Below, piece after piece: positions 44,850 through 55,444 of a stretch of DNA of 64,000 nt. This DNA comes from Adiantum capillus-veneris (Eukaryota > Streptophyta > Polypodiopsida > Polypodiales > Pteridaceae). Within the stretch, counting starts at the first letter, position 1. Each line of letters opens with the position of its first letter. Under the pieces are notes generated by a model. It was not told the DNA's origin. It was given only the letters and a program-made list of their open reading frames with translations, and ran no database searches. The stretch spans positions 35,986,558 to 36,050,557 of the forward strand of contig CM043946.1 in assembly GCA_014529385.2 (NCBI GenBank), in the 5' to 3' direction. Made by a program: the position numbers and the translations under genes.

Positions 44850-46480
44850 TTAGCCAAATTAATAATGAATTAATGGTAAAAATATTAATTAGGATTATCT
44901 TAAGTTGAAGTAATTATCAGAGATACTTTAGATAGTTATTAATCTAGGAAAATTATTCTATATTTTTTTGATAAGTTTTCCTAATTAATTAGGCATAATT
45001 ACTCTATTTTTTGAACAATTTTAATAGGGAAAATTAGTAAATGGATTTCAAATGCTTTCATATAATTATCAGTGGTTAAATAAATATTCAAGAACCTGTG
45101 ATAATTAGGAAAATCTTAGAAGGTTAATCTAGCTAATTATTTTAGCAGAAACACCCTATTTTTTGAGCAATTTCAATAGGGGAAATTAGTAAGTGGAATT
45201 CAAATGCTTTCATATAATTATCAGTGGTTAATTAGGTGTTCAAAAGCCGGTGATAATTAGGAGAAGTTTCGAAACTTCATTTAGCTAATTACTTTAGGTA
45301 AAATACCTTGTTTTTTGAGAAATTTAAATAAGGGAAATTAGTAACTGGAATTCAATTGCTTTCATATAATTATCAGTGGTTAATTAGGTGTTCAAGAACC
45401 CATGATAATTGGTAGAAGTTCAGAAAATTAATTTAACTAATTAATTTATCTAAAATACCATATTTTTTGAGTAATTTAAATAGGAGAAATTAGTAAATGG
45501 AATTCAAATGCTATCATATAATTATCAGTGGTGAATTAAGTGTTCAAAAACCTGTGATAATTAGGAAAAGTTCAGAAAGTTAATTTAGCTAATTACTTTA
45601 GCTAAAATACCTTGTTTTTTTAGCAATTTAAATAGGAGAAATTAGAAAATGGAATTCAAATGCTTCCATATAAATATCAGTGGTTAATTATATATTCAAA
45701 AACCTGTGATAATTAGAAAAAGTTCAGGAAATTAATTTAGCTAATTACTTTAGCTAAAATACCCTATTTTTTGAGTAATTTAAATAGGGAAAATTAGTAA
45801 ATGGAATTCAAATACTTCCATATAATTATCAATGGTTAATTAGGTGTTCAAAAACCTTTGATAATCAGAAGAAGTTCAGAAAGATAATTTAGCTAATTAC
45901 TTTAGCTAAAATACCCTGTTTTTTTAGCAATTTAAATAGGGGAAATTAGAAAATGGAATTCAAATGCTTCCATATAATTATCAGTGGTTAATTAAATGTT
46001 CAAAAACCTATGATAATTAGGAGAAGTTTAGGAAATTAATTTAGCTAATTACTTAGCTAAAATACCCTGTTTTTTAGTAATTTAAACAGGAGAAATTAGT
46101 AAATGAAATTAAAATACTTCCATATAATTATCAGTGGTAAATTAGGTGTTCAAGAACCCATGATAATTAGGAGAAGTTCATAAAGTTAACCTAGCTAACT
46201 ACTTTAGCTAAAATACCCTGTTTTTTGAGTAATTTAAATAGGGGAAATTAGTAAATGGATGTAAATTGACTTGAGATGTTTATCAGAGGTTTATTAGAAC
46301 TCAGAGAATGCAGGATAATTATGCTACCATTAGAAAATTAGTTTAACTATATATCCCAGTAAAATTACTCTAATTTTTGGGAAAAATAAAAAGAGAAATA
46401 TAGTAAAGTAAATAGAAACCCTTTGATATCAATACCAGAGAAGGAATATACCTTGGGAAATCTATGATAATTATCCTAAC
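44850..46480 (+). repeat. 152-bp tandem repeat array, about 11 copies
   Basis: The marker atcagtgg or a near variant recurs at 44,917, 45,069, 45,221, 45,373, 45,525, 45,677, 45,829, 45,981, 46,131, 46,283 and, weakly, 46,434, giving a period of 150-152 bp. Each monomer has ctaattactttagctaaa, aataccctgttttttgagt, aaattagtaaatggaattc and acctgtgataattaggaga. Central copies are very alike; both edges are diverged. The array is strongly AT-rich and non-coding. Confidence 0.95.
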
Positions 46481-46770
46481 CTTAGATAAATAGATTAGGT
46501 AAGTATTTTGGTCAAAAGTTATAATAGACAAGAAAAATTAAGAAATAAAATCATCAAATTGCCAAAGAATTAACCGAGGTCCAAAATCCTTATTAAAGGA
46601 TGGGGAAAAAAGTATTTATAGCATAATTAAGTTATGGGATGAGTAACTGTCAAAACGGCTATTAAAGATCCCTATCTATTCCAAAAATCCTTATTTTTGG
46701 GTAAACAAGGAAAATAAATGTTATTCGATTAATCCTCTAATGGATTAAGTCTTTTTATAGGGCTGCCGAA

Positions 46771-46983
46771 ATGGCTCCCAAGAGAAGCAGGGAGAATCCT
46801 TTGACTGAAGATGAAGATGTTAGTAACAAATGTAACAAAGCAAGTAATGACCATGAAGCAGGGCCTAGCCATAGGCCAACGGAGGAGAGTCTACGGGCAC
46901 CTGCCCCGCAGCAAATGAACGACCAGTCCCAGGTGAATTTCAATTATGCCATTAATAGTTTTTTTGAGATCATTTTAAGTTAA
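46771..46983 (+). CDS. Plus-strand ORF of unit G (70 aa, possibly a first exon)
   Basis: MAPKRSRENPLTEDEDVSNK begins a short hydrophilic protein ending soon after QMNDQSQVNFN. The sequence cccag|gtgaat at about 46,933 could be a splice donor and tattttactccag at about 47,180 an acceptor. Joining them keeps the frame and continues VMSNDGDTIMEESVTSARV to a stop near 47,293. It could be the N-terminus of a gag, since similar MAPK/R starts are common in plant Ty3/gypsy gags. Speculative. Confidence 0.35.
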   Translation: MAPKRSRENPLTEDEDVSNKCNKASNDHEAGPSHRPTEESLRAPAPQQMNDQSQVNFNYAINSFFEIILS

Positions 46984-47293
46984 GCATTGCATACGTAAGG
47001 TTAGGAAGGAAAAAAACTGGCTGTAAATGGAAGGTAACTTCCACAAAACCACGATCAATGATTGTAATTAGAAAATGAATGATTGGGTTATTATTGGTTG
47101 AAATAGGAAGGAAATGTTTGACCATCCTTAAGACAGCTTGTCTCAAGACACCTCTGATTCCTTGAAAATATTTTACTCCAGGTAATGAGTAATGATGGAG
47201 ATACCATCATGGAGGAGTCGGTTACCTCTGCACGTGTGGAGTCTTTACCCCGTGCTTGTTTATGTTTATGGATAGTACTTTTAAGTTTATCCT

Positions 47294-47964
47294 AGAGGAA
47301 CCGCCCGGTTGTATGGGCAACTGGCTTTGGCGTATGGGCGCCCGGACTTTGGGTGAAGACTTTTTCCACCTCGGTTATATAAATAAGGAATGGGTGCCGT
47401 TTTTCACCCTTGTATAGGTGGTCTTGAGACAAGTTAGTACTGGTCAGTGATACCTTAAAATAACAGTACCTTGTCTTAAGTTTAAAGATGTCTGTTTTCT
47501 GAAAGAATGTCTCCAATGCTGTTTTCAAAGGTTGTCTTAAGGAAATGCAGTTTGAAAAGTTAAAAAGGAATCATTATTTTAATTGTGGAAAGAATGTGGT
47601 AGTAATTAAACAACAATAGAATCATGTGTGAGTGCGGGGTGGTAAGTGGGGATTGACTAAGGTTGTCAATCATGGACGGGTGGACCTGATTAATCAGGTA
47701 ACTATCCATTCCCGCGCACTAAAACATTTAGAAACTTCTTCACTTGGACGAGGAATCCACCAACGGCTGTGCCCTCACATATGTTAGAGGGAAAAAAGCG
47801 TTGGCTAAGGAAATCTTAATCTAAAGGATGAAGATTTAGGGCCGGAAATTTTTTTTTAGGGTCCTGTTTCCACTGCGAGACAGGACTAGGTCTCTTCTAG
47901 GGCTATAAACCTAAACCATTGCCAATGGTAAGGGTGAATTCCCTAGAATTTTTCTTGTTTAAAG
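47294..47964 (+). other. Right part of unit G, no gene recognised
   Basis: No coding signal. A perfect 7-bp-stem inverted repeat gtcctgt...acaggac lies at 47,861-47,886 near the presumed right end. Confidence 0.4.
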
Positions 47965-48450
47965 ACTTTGACTTTCGTAGGCCTAGAGACCTGTCAAGGG
48001 TACCATCCCGCTTTGGTGTCGGCGGGTTTAGAGACCTTACAGTTTTCCTTTTTTAAATGCAGTTGTCTGCCTTTCGATGTTGCTTGTACTGAAGGGAGTT
48101 CCTTTTGCTTTGGTTTTGGTATCCAAATGCTAGTGATATTTGGGTTATGGCTGAGATTTTTTTTTTGGGATCCATATCTGTTTTATGCCCTTGGTTTTTG
48201 GCTGAACCATCTGCTTCATTGGAATTCTTTTGTTTCATTGTTGTTTGTCTGCCATGTCATTTCTATCCTTCCGCATCCATACTTGCTTCTGTTGTTTTGG
48301 TAACCTAGAACTTTGCATTGCGGCCGGTGACTTCGTATGTCTGTAATTAGCATGGTTTACCTTTACCTGATTGTTGGTCGCGAGTATCATGTTGTTCTTT
48401 GGTGGCATTTTTGCTTTTGGCTCTTTTTCCAGTGAGTGCATGGCTTGCAG
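47965..48450 (-). pseudogene. P2 W-x-P-K tail, proximal part
   Basis: Directly after the PR2 stop, fragments on the minus strand read KQVWMRKD and IWIPKKK in different frames, followed by a Gln/Lys-rich stretch. It corresponds to the P1 tail with KIWLPK and KWQPK. Interrupted by stops and by unit G. Confidence 0.5.
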
Positions 48451-50559
48451 CTAATTATTCTGATATTGCTGAGCAAAAGCTATCACCTGTTGTTCATGTG
48501 CATGCTGAATTTTGACTGCCTTTGCATTCCAATCTATCTGCACATTGTACTCTTTTTGCCACGGTTGTCCCAACATCATTGGGTGTTGTGTGCTTTCATC
48601 CTCCACCACATAGAATGTGTGTGGGTAAATATATTGATGTATCTGTACATGCAATATAGTCCATCCCAATGTTTTCACCGGGTGTGATGTGCTACTTTCC
48701 AGCACTTGAGGAGTATGATGAAGTTGGCCTGTGGTGTTGAGCTGTTGATATAATCTATAAGAGATCAAATTTGCCTGAGCTCCAGAATCAAGCAATGCCG
48801 TCGATTCAACTTGAGTGCTGCCCACTTTGACTGCAATTATTGGCTCCACTGTGTCTTCATCCAACTTCGTCAGTCGAATGGCATTGATTCGCAATGGTGG
48901 TCCACTTTGTTGTTGTTGTCGCAGAAGTCTTCGTTTTGCAATGTGTTCTTTTGCTTCCGCTTGAGCTTCTTCTCGTACTCTTTGTTTTTCCTTCATTCGT
49001 TGTTTTCCTTGATGAATTTGTTGGAGCATCTCCTGTGTGAGTGGTAGATGATATTTCTTCAGTCGACATCCACTAATCCAGTTTGGCATTTCTTCACCTG
49101 CTAATGTAACAAGCTTGACAACTCCACTTTGTGATAGATCACTAATCACAAATGGTCCCATCCCGCGCTTTTTATGTTTCTTGGCATGTTGCTTCAAAGT
49201 ATAAACAAGTACATAATCACTTGTTTTGAACTCTTTAGTGCGCACATGTTTGTCAAAAAATTCTTTTTGTCTTCTCTTTTTAGCATAGATTGAAGCTACA
49301 GCTCGTAAGCGGAGTTCATCTAGCTTTTCAAGATCATCTATTCTTGAAGAGAGCTCATGCCGTGTCCATTCTAAGCGTTTTGCTACTCGTAGAGTTGGAA
49401 TTAAAAACTCTATGGGTAGTATAGCATTTAGGCCAAACACCATGTTGTATGGTGTTGTTCCTATTGATGTTTTGTAAGCTACCCTGTATGCCCATAGTGT
49501 TGAGTGTAGTTGCTGATCCCAATCTGTTCTTGATTCTGACACTATTTTAGTGAGAACTGTGCATAGTGTTTTATTTGTGGCCTCAGCTTGTCCATTCGCC
49601 TGTGGATGGTATGGAGCAGATTTCCTATGTATGACCATGAATTCCTCTAGCAGATATTCAATGACTTCATTGAGAAAATGTGTTCCACGATCACTGACAA
49701 TTTCTATTGGCAACCCGTATCGTACGAAAACATTCTCATACAAAAATTGTGCAATGGTGCGGGCATCCGCTTTTTGCGTTGCCTTGGCTTTGACCCATTT
49801 TGTGATATAGTCCGTAGCCACAATGATATATTGGGTATGGGTGCGATATACAGGAGGTGAAATAGGTCCTACAAAGTCAATTCCCCATTTGGCAAATTCT
49901 CTTGCTCCCATCATTGGCCGTAATGGCATCTCATCTCTTTTTATTGGCACCTTGGTGCGTTGACATGCGTCACAACGCTTTACAAACTCTTCAGCATCCA
50001 TGTGCAATATAGGACACCAAATTCCTGTGGTTAAGACAATTTTTGCCGTCTTATTGCCCAAAAAATGGCCTCCACTTATTCCGCTATGTGCATGTTCTAG
50101 AATCATCAAGTATTCGCTTTCACTTGCACAGATTCTAAGTTGATTGTCCTTTCCTCGCTTATAGAGTTGGTTCCCAATTAGCTGAAAGTCACGAGCTTCC
50201 AGTTCTATAGATTTTTTCCGTGCTCTTGTGATGTTCTCGGGGAAGATCCTGGTGGTTAAGAAATCAATGATATATTGACTCCATGCAGGTGCAATGTTTA
50301 CCTGAAACAATGTCGCGTGATCCATTGGTCGTTTGGCACTACATATAGTACAATTGGTAACATAAGAATGTGAGTCTGCATACATAGTTGGCCAATAAAC
50401 CCCTAAATGTTTTAGTCTTTGGTGTGTTTTCATTGTTGAACAATGAAATGCACAATCTTGGACATGTGCCTCTTCAAGGTAGCACTCGAATTCTTCCGGA
50501 TTTATACATAATCGTAGGATTTGGTCCGATCCTAGATGATACAGCCGTCCTGCTATCAA
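48451..50559 (-). CDS. P2 integrase with two zinc modules and a C-terminal second protease
   Basis: An open run of 702 codons. It has two H2C2 zinc modules with identical spacing (H32, H39, C70, C73; H158, H165, C196, C199) separated by AWSQYIIDFLTTRIFPEN. The catalytic core has D228 in WGIDFVGPI, D290 in IVSDRGTHF and E326 in NGQAEATNK, an exact D-35-E. LPIEFLIPTLRV is typical of Tat-like elements. The GPF module is at about 468-470, then NWISGCRLKKY, a Gln/Arg/Glu-rich linker, and a retropepsin-like domain with TALLDSGAQANL (D591) and MMLGQPWQKEY. The first ATG used here is internal; upstream frame to RNase H is broken near 50,560-50,650. The catalytic residues all survive. Confidence 0.8.
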   Translation of the reverse strand: MIAGRLYHLGSDQILRLCINPEEFECYLEEAHVQDCAFHCSTMKTHQRLKHLGVYWPTMYADSHSYVTNCTICSAKRPMDHATLFQVNIAPAWSQYIIDFLTTRIFPENITRARKKSIELEARDFQLIGNQLYKRGKDNQLRICASESEYLMILEHAHSGISGGHFLGNKTAKIVLTTGIWCPILHMDAEEFVKRCDACQRTKVPIKRDEMPLRPMMGAREFAKWGIDFVGPISPPVYRTHTQYIIVATDYITKWVKAKATQKADARTIAQFLYENVFVRYGLPIEIVSDRGTHFLNEVIEYLLEEFMVIHRKSAPYHPQANGQAEATNKTLCTVLTKIVSESRTDWDQQLHSTLWAYRVAYKTSIGTTPYNMVFGLNAILPIEFLIPTLRVAKRLEWTRHELSSRIDDLEKLDELRLRAVASIYAKKRRQKEFFDKHVRTKEFKTSDYVLVYTLKQHAKKHKKRGMGPFVISDLSQSGVVKLVTLAGEEMPNWISGCRLKKYHLPLTQEMLQQIHQGKQRMKEKQRVREEAQAEAKEHIAKRRLLRQQQQSGPPLRINAIRLTKLDEDTVEPIIAVKVGSTQVESTALLDSGAQANLISYRLYQQLNTTGQLHHTPQVLESSTSHPVKTLGWTILHVQIHQYIYPHTFYVVEDESTQHPMMLGQPWQKEYNVQIDWNAKAVKIQHAHEQQVIAFAQQYQNN

Positions 50560-50652
50560 CTGGAAGTTTTTTGTTTGTCAAATTGTTCATTGTTTGGATC
50601 TGTATTCAGTATTATCAAACCCACTTCCAAAGGAAATAATGCTAACAATTTC

Positions 50653-52229
50653 CTAAGACCATTTGGGTACCATTTCAATATTGAAAAGATAAGCATCTGG
50701 TATGTCATCATCTACTCCTTTAGGAGCTTCCCCGTTGTGTATCCTTGAAAGATGATCTGCTTGTAGATGGGTTTTACCCTTTTTGACCACCACTGTGAAG
50801 TCAAACTCTAGCAATATAATAAACCAACGTACAATTCTCCCTGTATTGCATGGTTTATTTACCAGATACAAAAGAGCTTGATGATCTGTAAAGAACACAA
50901 ATTTATTTGCGAGCAAATAATGCCGAAATTTCTTTACAGCATAAATCATTCCTAACCCTTCCCGCTCGGTGGTTGTGTAGTTCTTTTCCGCACTGTTTAG
51001 CTGTCGGCTCACATAGCAAACTGGAAAATCCATTGTTCTCTCTCCAGGTTGAGCCAGAATACTTCCAATGGTATATGCAGAAGCATCAATGTGAACATGG
51101 AATATCTTTTCTCAATCTGGTGCCTTCAGTACAGGTGTTGATATAAGGTTTTCCTGCAGCTTTTGGAATGAAGTTTCACACTCCTCGGTCCAATCAAAAT
51201 TGACTAGCAAACGATACAGAGGTTGTGTGATAACCGCATACATGTATATGAATCTTCGATAATATCCGCAGTGTCCCATGAAGGATTGCACTTGTTTCGC
51301 ATTAGTAGGCCTGGGTAGGTCTACAATGACTTTGACTTTGTCTAGGTCAGTTGTTATGCCATTTCTTGAGACAATGTGTCATAAGATGCGGCCTTGCTTA
51401 ACCATGAATACGCACTTTCCCAGGTTAAGACAGATTCGATATGTCCTGCATTTTTCAAAGACCTTTTGCAAATGGTCAATATATTCCTCTCGTAGAAAAG
51501 AGTGTACACAAAGATCATCCATGTAAATTCTAAGAATATTCTTAGGTATTCTTTGAATGCGTGAGTCATTAACCTTTGGAAGGTAGCTGGGACATTAGTT
51601 AACCCAAAAGGCATAACTCGATACGCATAAATTCCCCATTCTGTTTTGTGTTGATGCTCCCTTGCTATTGCCAGTTGGTTGTATCCTGAAATCCCATCCA
51701 GAAAGGAATAAGCCCGTTTCCCAGCCACTCGCTCAAGTACATGTTCTGTGATTGGCAAGGGATAATTATCCCTTATGGTGGCTACATTTACCTTTTTGAG
51801 GTTTACACACACTCGCAATTTTTCATTCTTTTTGGGAACTACCACAATGGGTGACACCCAATCTGTATGTTCGATTTCGTAGATGAATTCAGCTTCCATC
51901 AGTTTATCAATCTCTTCTTTGATTCGTTTAACAATTGTGTCATTATATGTATAAGGACGTTGTTTGCTAGGTTTTTCATTTGATTTCAAAGGAATTGTAT
52001 GTTGGCATATCGATGGATCAACTCCTTTGAGGTCTTTATAGGACCATGCAAACACATCTTTATACTTCTTGAGAAGTTGTGTTAGCCGTTCTTCTTCTTC
52101 AAGCTCTAAATCATGTGCTATATAGACCGGCTGAGGCTTTTCACCTGATTCTACAAGGTCTATCCTTTTTGCATTTTCTGGCCCATCGTAAGATTCTTGG
52201 TTGGTTCTCTCCCTGACTGGTGGTGTCAT
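50653..52229 (-). pseudogene. P2 reverse transcriptase and RNase H
   Basis: The RT run (52,229-51,527) contains KPSKQRPYTYNDTIVKRIKE, WVSPIVVVPKKNEKL, DGISGYNQLAIA and MPFGLTNVPATFQR. At about 51,526 one base is lost, so the catalytic box IYMDDLCVHS lies in the next frame. RNase H (51,033-50,653) reads CYVSRQLNSAEKNYTTTERE, FFTDHQALLYLVNKPCNTGR and LQADHLSRIHNGEAP. The element cannot make active RT from this copy. Order and motifs are standard for the family. Confidence 0.85.
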
Positions 52230-52525
52230 GATGATTTTTCTGTCCTAGATAGTAAATTTTCGATAGTGTGAGGGTACATTCATGTTCCCCTTTTCTGACT
52301 CCCCTTTACCATCACTATCTTCTTCAGTAGTCCATATCTCTCTTAAAGACCGTTTCAGTTCTTGGTATTTCTGTTTACGCTCTAGTTTGGTCCACTCTTG
52401 GTCTTTTGTTGTCTCTTCTTTTTATTTTGAGATTTTTGTGATTTTGTTTCTGTTTTGACTTTTCGTACCTGTTTTATTTCCTCTCGCGTTCGTTCCCTTC
52501 GATCTTTTGAGAATCTTCCTGATAT

Positions 52526-53440
52526 TTAATCTTTCACACAATCCTCTGCTTTTACAAGCATCAAATAGTGAGTTTTACCTTTTATCCTGGGCATCAGGTT
52601 CTCTCTCGCTTTGTTTCCTGCTTGTTTCCTCCCATAGCGTTCCTGGCGTCTAGGGTGTTGATTAGCAAAATTATAAAACTTGATATTCTTGGTTTCCCTT
52701 CCACGCTCACTTGAGGTGTCTGAATACTCATTATCTACATCATCCTCTACTTCCAGATGTTTAGAGGAGTTATAAAAGTCTTCTTGTTTTGGTGGTTCTA
52801 CCGTCTCATCTTCTCCTGGTATAATGCTTACCATGTAATAGGGTAGCACATCATAGCCATCCTTATCGCAAAATTTTGTTGTTGGACTATCTATAATGGT
52901 ATAGACATCCAATGTTGCTAGTATGTGTTCCCATTCTAGAGGTTCCAAGGCATCTTCAAGGAAAGGTTCCGGAATATACTCTTTGTCTTCTATCGCTCTT
53001 TCTAAGACGCATTCCTCTCTTCTTAGGCTTCCACAATGTGAAGCTCCGCACATCCATAGCTCTTTTTGTTGCCCTAACCATGCCGGGAGTTTCGATCCTG
53101 CTACTGTAGTTGAATCAAACTCTTCCACAGGTGTATGGTTCACATCTTTGTAACTATGGTCTTTCAGGTGTATTTTAGTTGTTATCTTGCCATGTCTGAG
53201 GTATATGTGGTCATAACCCCAATCTTGGACCATGTTCAATTGTCGCACAAATGGTCGTCCCAAGATGATCTCATAATTGTTCTTTTTGTTGAAATCGACT
53301 ATTGCAAATGTATGCTCATACTCGATTCCGCACGAAGTGACAATCACTTTTTTTAAGAGTCCTAGAGGCTTCTCCATGAACCCATCTGCCAATTGCAATT
53401 TCATTCTGGTAGCCCTCAAAGCTGGTTTTCCCCATTTTTT
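52526..53440 (-). pseudogene. P2 first protease (C-terminal half) and PR-RT linker
   Basis: The fragment starting at 53,419 (MRATRMKLQLADGF) has VIVTSCGIEYEHTFAIVDF and YEIILGRPFVRQL, the second half of a retropepsin. It follows the triad in KAILDSGAGVAIATKE at the end of the upstream fragment, separated only by a stop. A long acidic linker to RT follows. So P2 has a normal protease before RT as well as PR2 after integrase. Confidence 0.75.
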
Positions 53441-54792
53441 CTAGATTTCCTTGGTGGCGATAGCAACTCCCGCTCCACTGTCAAGAATAGCCTTGGAAAC
53501 TACTCCTTGGAATTCTACTGGTAGCGTGGTGTTTCCATCTTCTCCCTCGTAGTACTCTCCAACCTTGTTCAATGGTACTGGCCTAGTGTTTAGTTGAGGC
53601 CTGTCCAACTCTCTGGTCCCTTCCTGTAGCTTCAAGGTGGGGTCTTTCACTCCAAATTTTTCTAGGCATTTACCTACTGTGGTCCACATGTTTGGCCGTA
53701 ACCTTAGGAGTTCTGCTAATCTGATGGTGCATGCCACCGGAGTGGACAACAACTCAATCAATCCTTGCGAATCCATCACTTTGTTAGAAGAAAGTCTTTG
53801 AGATGGGATTGCTCTCACTTCCAATTTGGCTTCATACTCTCCTAGGTAAGAGGGTAAAGTTCTCAGCGAGTCTGGTTGGCTGTGCCCCGAACTAATTGAT
53901 CCTTGGTCTCCCCCTTGTGAATGTATCTCAAAGTTTATTTGTGATCTTGCCTCAAATTCTTCAATAGGAGGTAAGGTTACATTCTTTTCTTTTCTTGTGC
54001 TATTCATGTGGTTACTCATCCTATTAGCCTCGTTGGCCTCACGGATTTGCTTCCACAGATCGTCTAGACCGTTACAGTCCTTATCCATTTTTACCAATGT
54101 TTTAGGCTGGAACCCGTCACTTGCCTCATCTGTGGTATTTGACATTATGATAGGCTCTCCTCTGGACTCATAGGCATTAGTGAGTCTTTCCTTTGTTTCT
54201 ACATGTTTCTCTAAAGTTGGTTGGATAGGGGTTGAAGCTGGTGCCTCATGCCAATTTGCAGGTTTACCCAACGGGTCTTCGATCAATGATTGAGCTGTTT
54301 CGATCATCTTTTTACACATTTCCAACCTTTGTTTGCCAGTACAGATCCTCCTGATCCTGCACTTTTGGGCTCTGCTATTTCCTTGGGTGCTATGGTTGCA
54401 GTGGTGTGTGAGCTTAGGCTAGCTAGATCCTCTAACCTCTCTAATCTATCCTTTGTATGTTTCAACTCCTCGGACAGAGCTGTTTGTTCCCGTTCTTTCC
54501 TGGCTTTCCTACACGCCTTTCTAGATTTCCAAGTGCTTCTCTGATTTTTCGTTTCTGAACTTTGGGCATCGGTTTTTGGTTCTTCAACTATGGGTTTGTT
54601 TGTCCTTCTTTGAGCTTGGGCTCGTGTTACCGCCTGGATGGGTATGATTGTTTCATTTTCGGATCCTCCACTGGAAGGTACTGTTTCTAGCATGTTCAAA
54701 GTGGTTTTTGGTCCTTTGCTCGGGTTTTTAGGGCAATCGGGAATCAAATGAGTAACTCCACACTTAGTGCAATACGCGTTGACTAATGCTTT
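53441..54792 (-). pseudogene. P2 gag C-terminal part, distal to element E
   Basis: Starting at the element E insertion point, it reads a zinc knuckle CTKCGVTHLIPDC (C-x2-C-x3-H-x4-C), then PIQAVTRAQAQRRTNKPIVE, a basic and helical segment (TWKSRKACRKARKEREQTAL), a long hydrophilic linker, and the first protease triad in AILDSGAGV. Broken by frame changes near 54,310. Confidence 0.75.
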
Positions 54793-54797
54793 CATCA
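54793..54797. repeat. Left target-site duplication of element E (catca)
   Basis: catca is repeated at 60,891-60,895. A 5-bp duplication as expected for Ty3/gypsy integration. Joining the flanks connects two zinc knuckles of the P2 gag. Confidence 0.9.
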
Positions 54798-55041
54798 TGT
54801 GCGCTCCTTGCCGCACTGTCGAAGCAAGGGACTTGCCGATACACCGTGTACGAGCCGCAGACGGCTCCAAGCACACAACTAGTTTAACTAGTAAGCTCAA
54901 AGAGGGCAATGGTGTGTCACTCACCGCCTTATGCTCCTGCCGTAGAGGATTCCTCGCCGCGAAGAAGAGGGAGACGCCGCTACACCGCGCTCAACCGCCT
55001 CGCCGCCGTCGTGCTGCCGCAACGCTCGATCGCACACACAC

Positions 55042-55121
<80 letters not shown>

Positions 55122-55431
55122 GCACACACACAAGGAGATGGTGAAGGAGAAGGTGGAGATGTAGCAAGAGCAGCTTCTATTGCACAATGAGAGAATGACT
55201 CAATTTTAGGTTTAATTGGCTTTTATGTGATCTCACTCCATTCACACTTGGGCGCCCATGCTTAGCCAACTAACCCAAGCATGTTCGTGTTAGAGTGCGC
55301 CTCTCATCGGCGATCACTCTACCTTTCCCTATTGGACCGACAAGCCCGGTGCCTGACTCTACTTAAATAAATAATACGGTTACAGTGTCCGTCGTAGGCG
55401 ATAGGGTGTCCGTGAGCCACGAGGGTTAACA
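54798..55431 (-). repeat. 3' LTR of element E (634 bp)
   Basis: It starts tgtgcgctccttgccg and ends gagggttaaca. (CT)n at 55,044-55,119 accounts for most of the length difference from the other LTR. It is followed by ttgccccccttcc, the terminal PPT on the minus strand. Confidence 0.95.
55044..55119. repeat. (CT)n microsatellite in element E 3' LTR
   Basis: About 38 CT units; the other LTR has about 17 at 60,542-60,576. Confidence 0.95.
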
Positions 55432-55444
55432 TTGCCCCCCTTCC
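55432..55444 (-). other. Terminal polypurine tract of element E
   Basis: The minus strand reads GGAAGGGGGGCAA directly before TGTTAACCC, the LTR start. Confidence 0.85.

Larger units (their letters stand above)
44141..47960 (+). mobile_element. Unit G: plus-oriented insertion with promoter, tandem array and short ORF
   Basis: It interrupts the W-x-P-K tail of P2. A plus-strand TATA box (44,546-44,556), a long AT-rich leader with a 152-bp tandem array, and an ORF beginning at 46,771 all point in the plus direction. Ends are uncertain: tgcaggacccc at 44,141 and gggtcctg at 47,859-47,866 form a short inverted repeat, but no clear target duplication was found. It could be a long solo LTR, a truncated plus-strand retroelement, or an antisense unit belonging to P2. 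Confidence 0.4.

Noticed and set aside
44135-47870. CACTA-type DNA transposon, because of cactattgcaggaccc and gggtcctgtttccactg
   Set aside because: The inverted repeat is only about 8 bp, the right end does not read tagtg, and no target duplication or transposase is visible.
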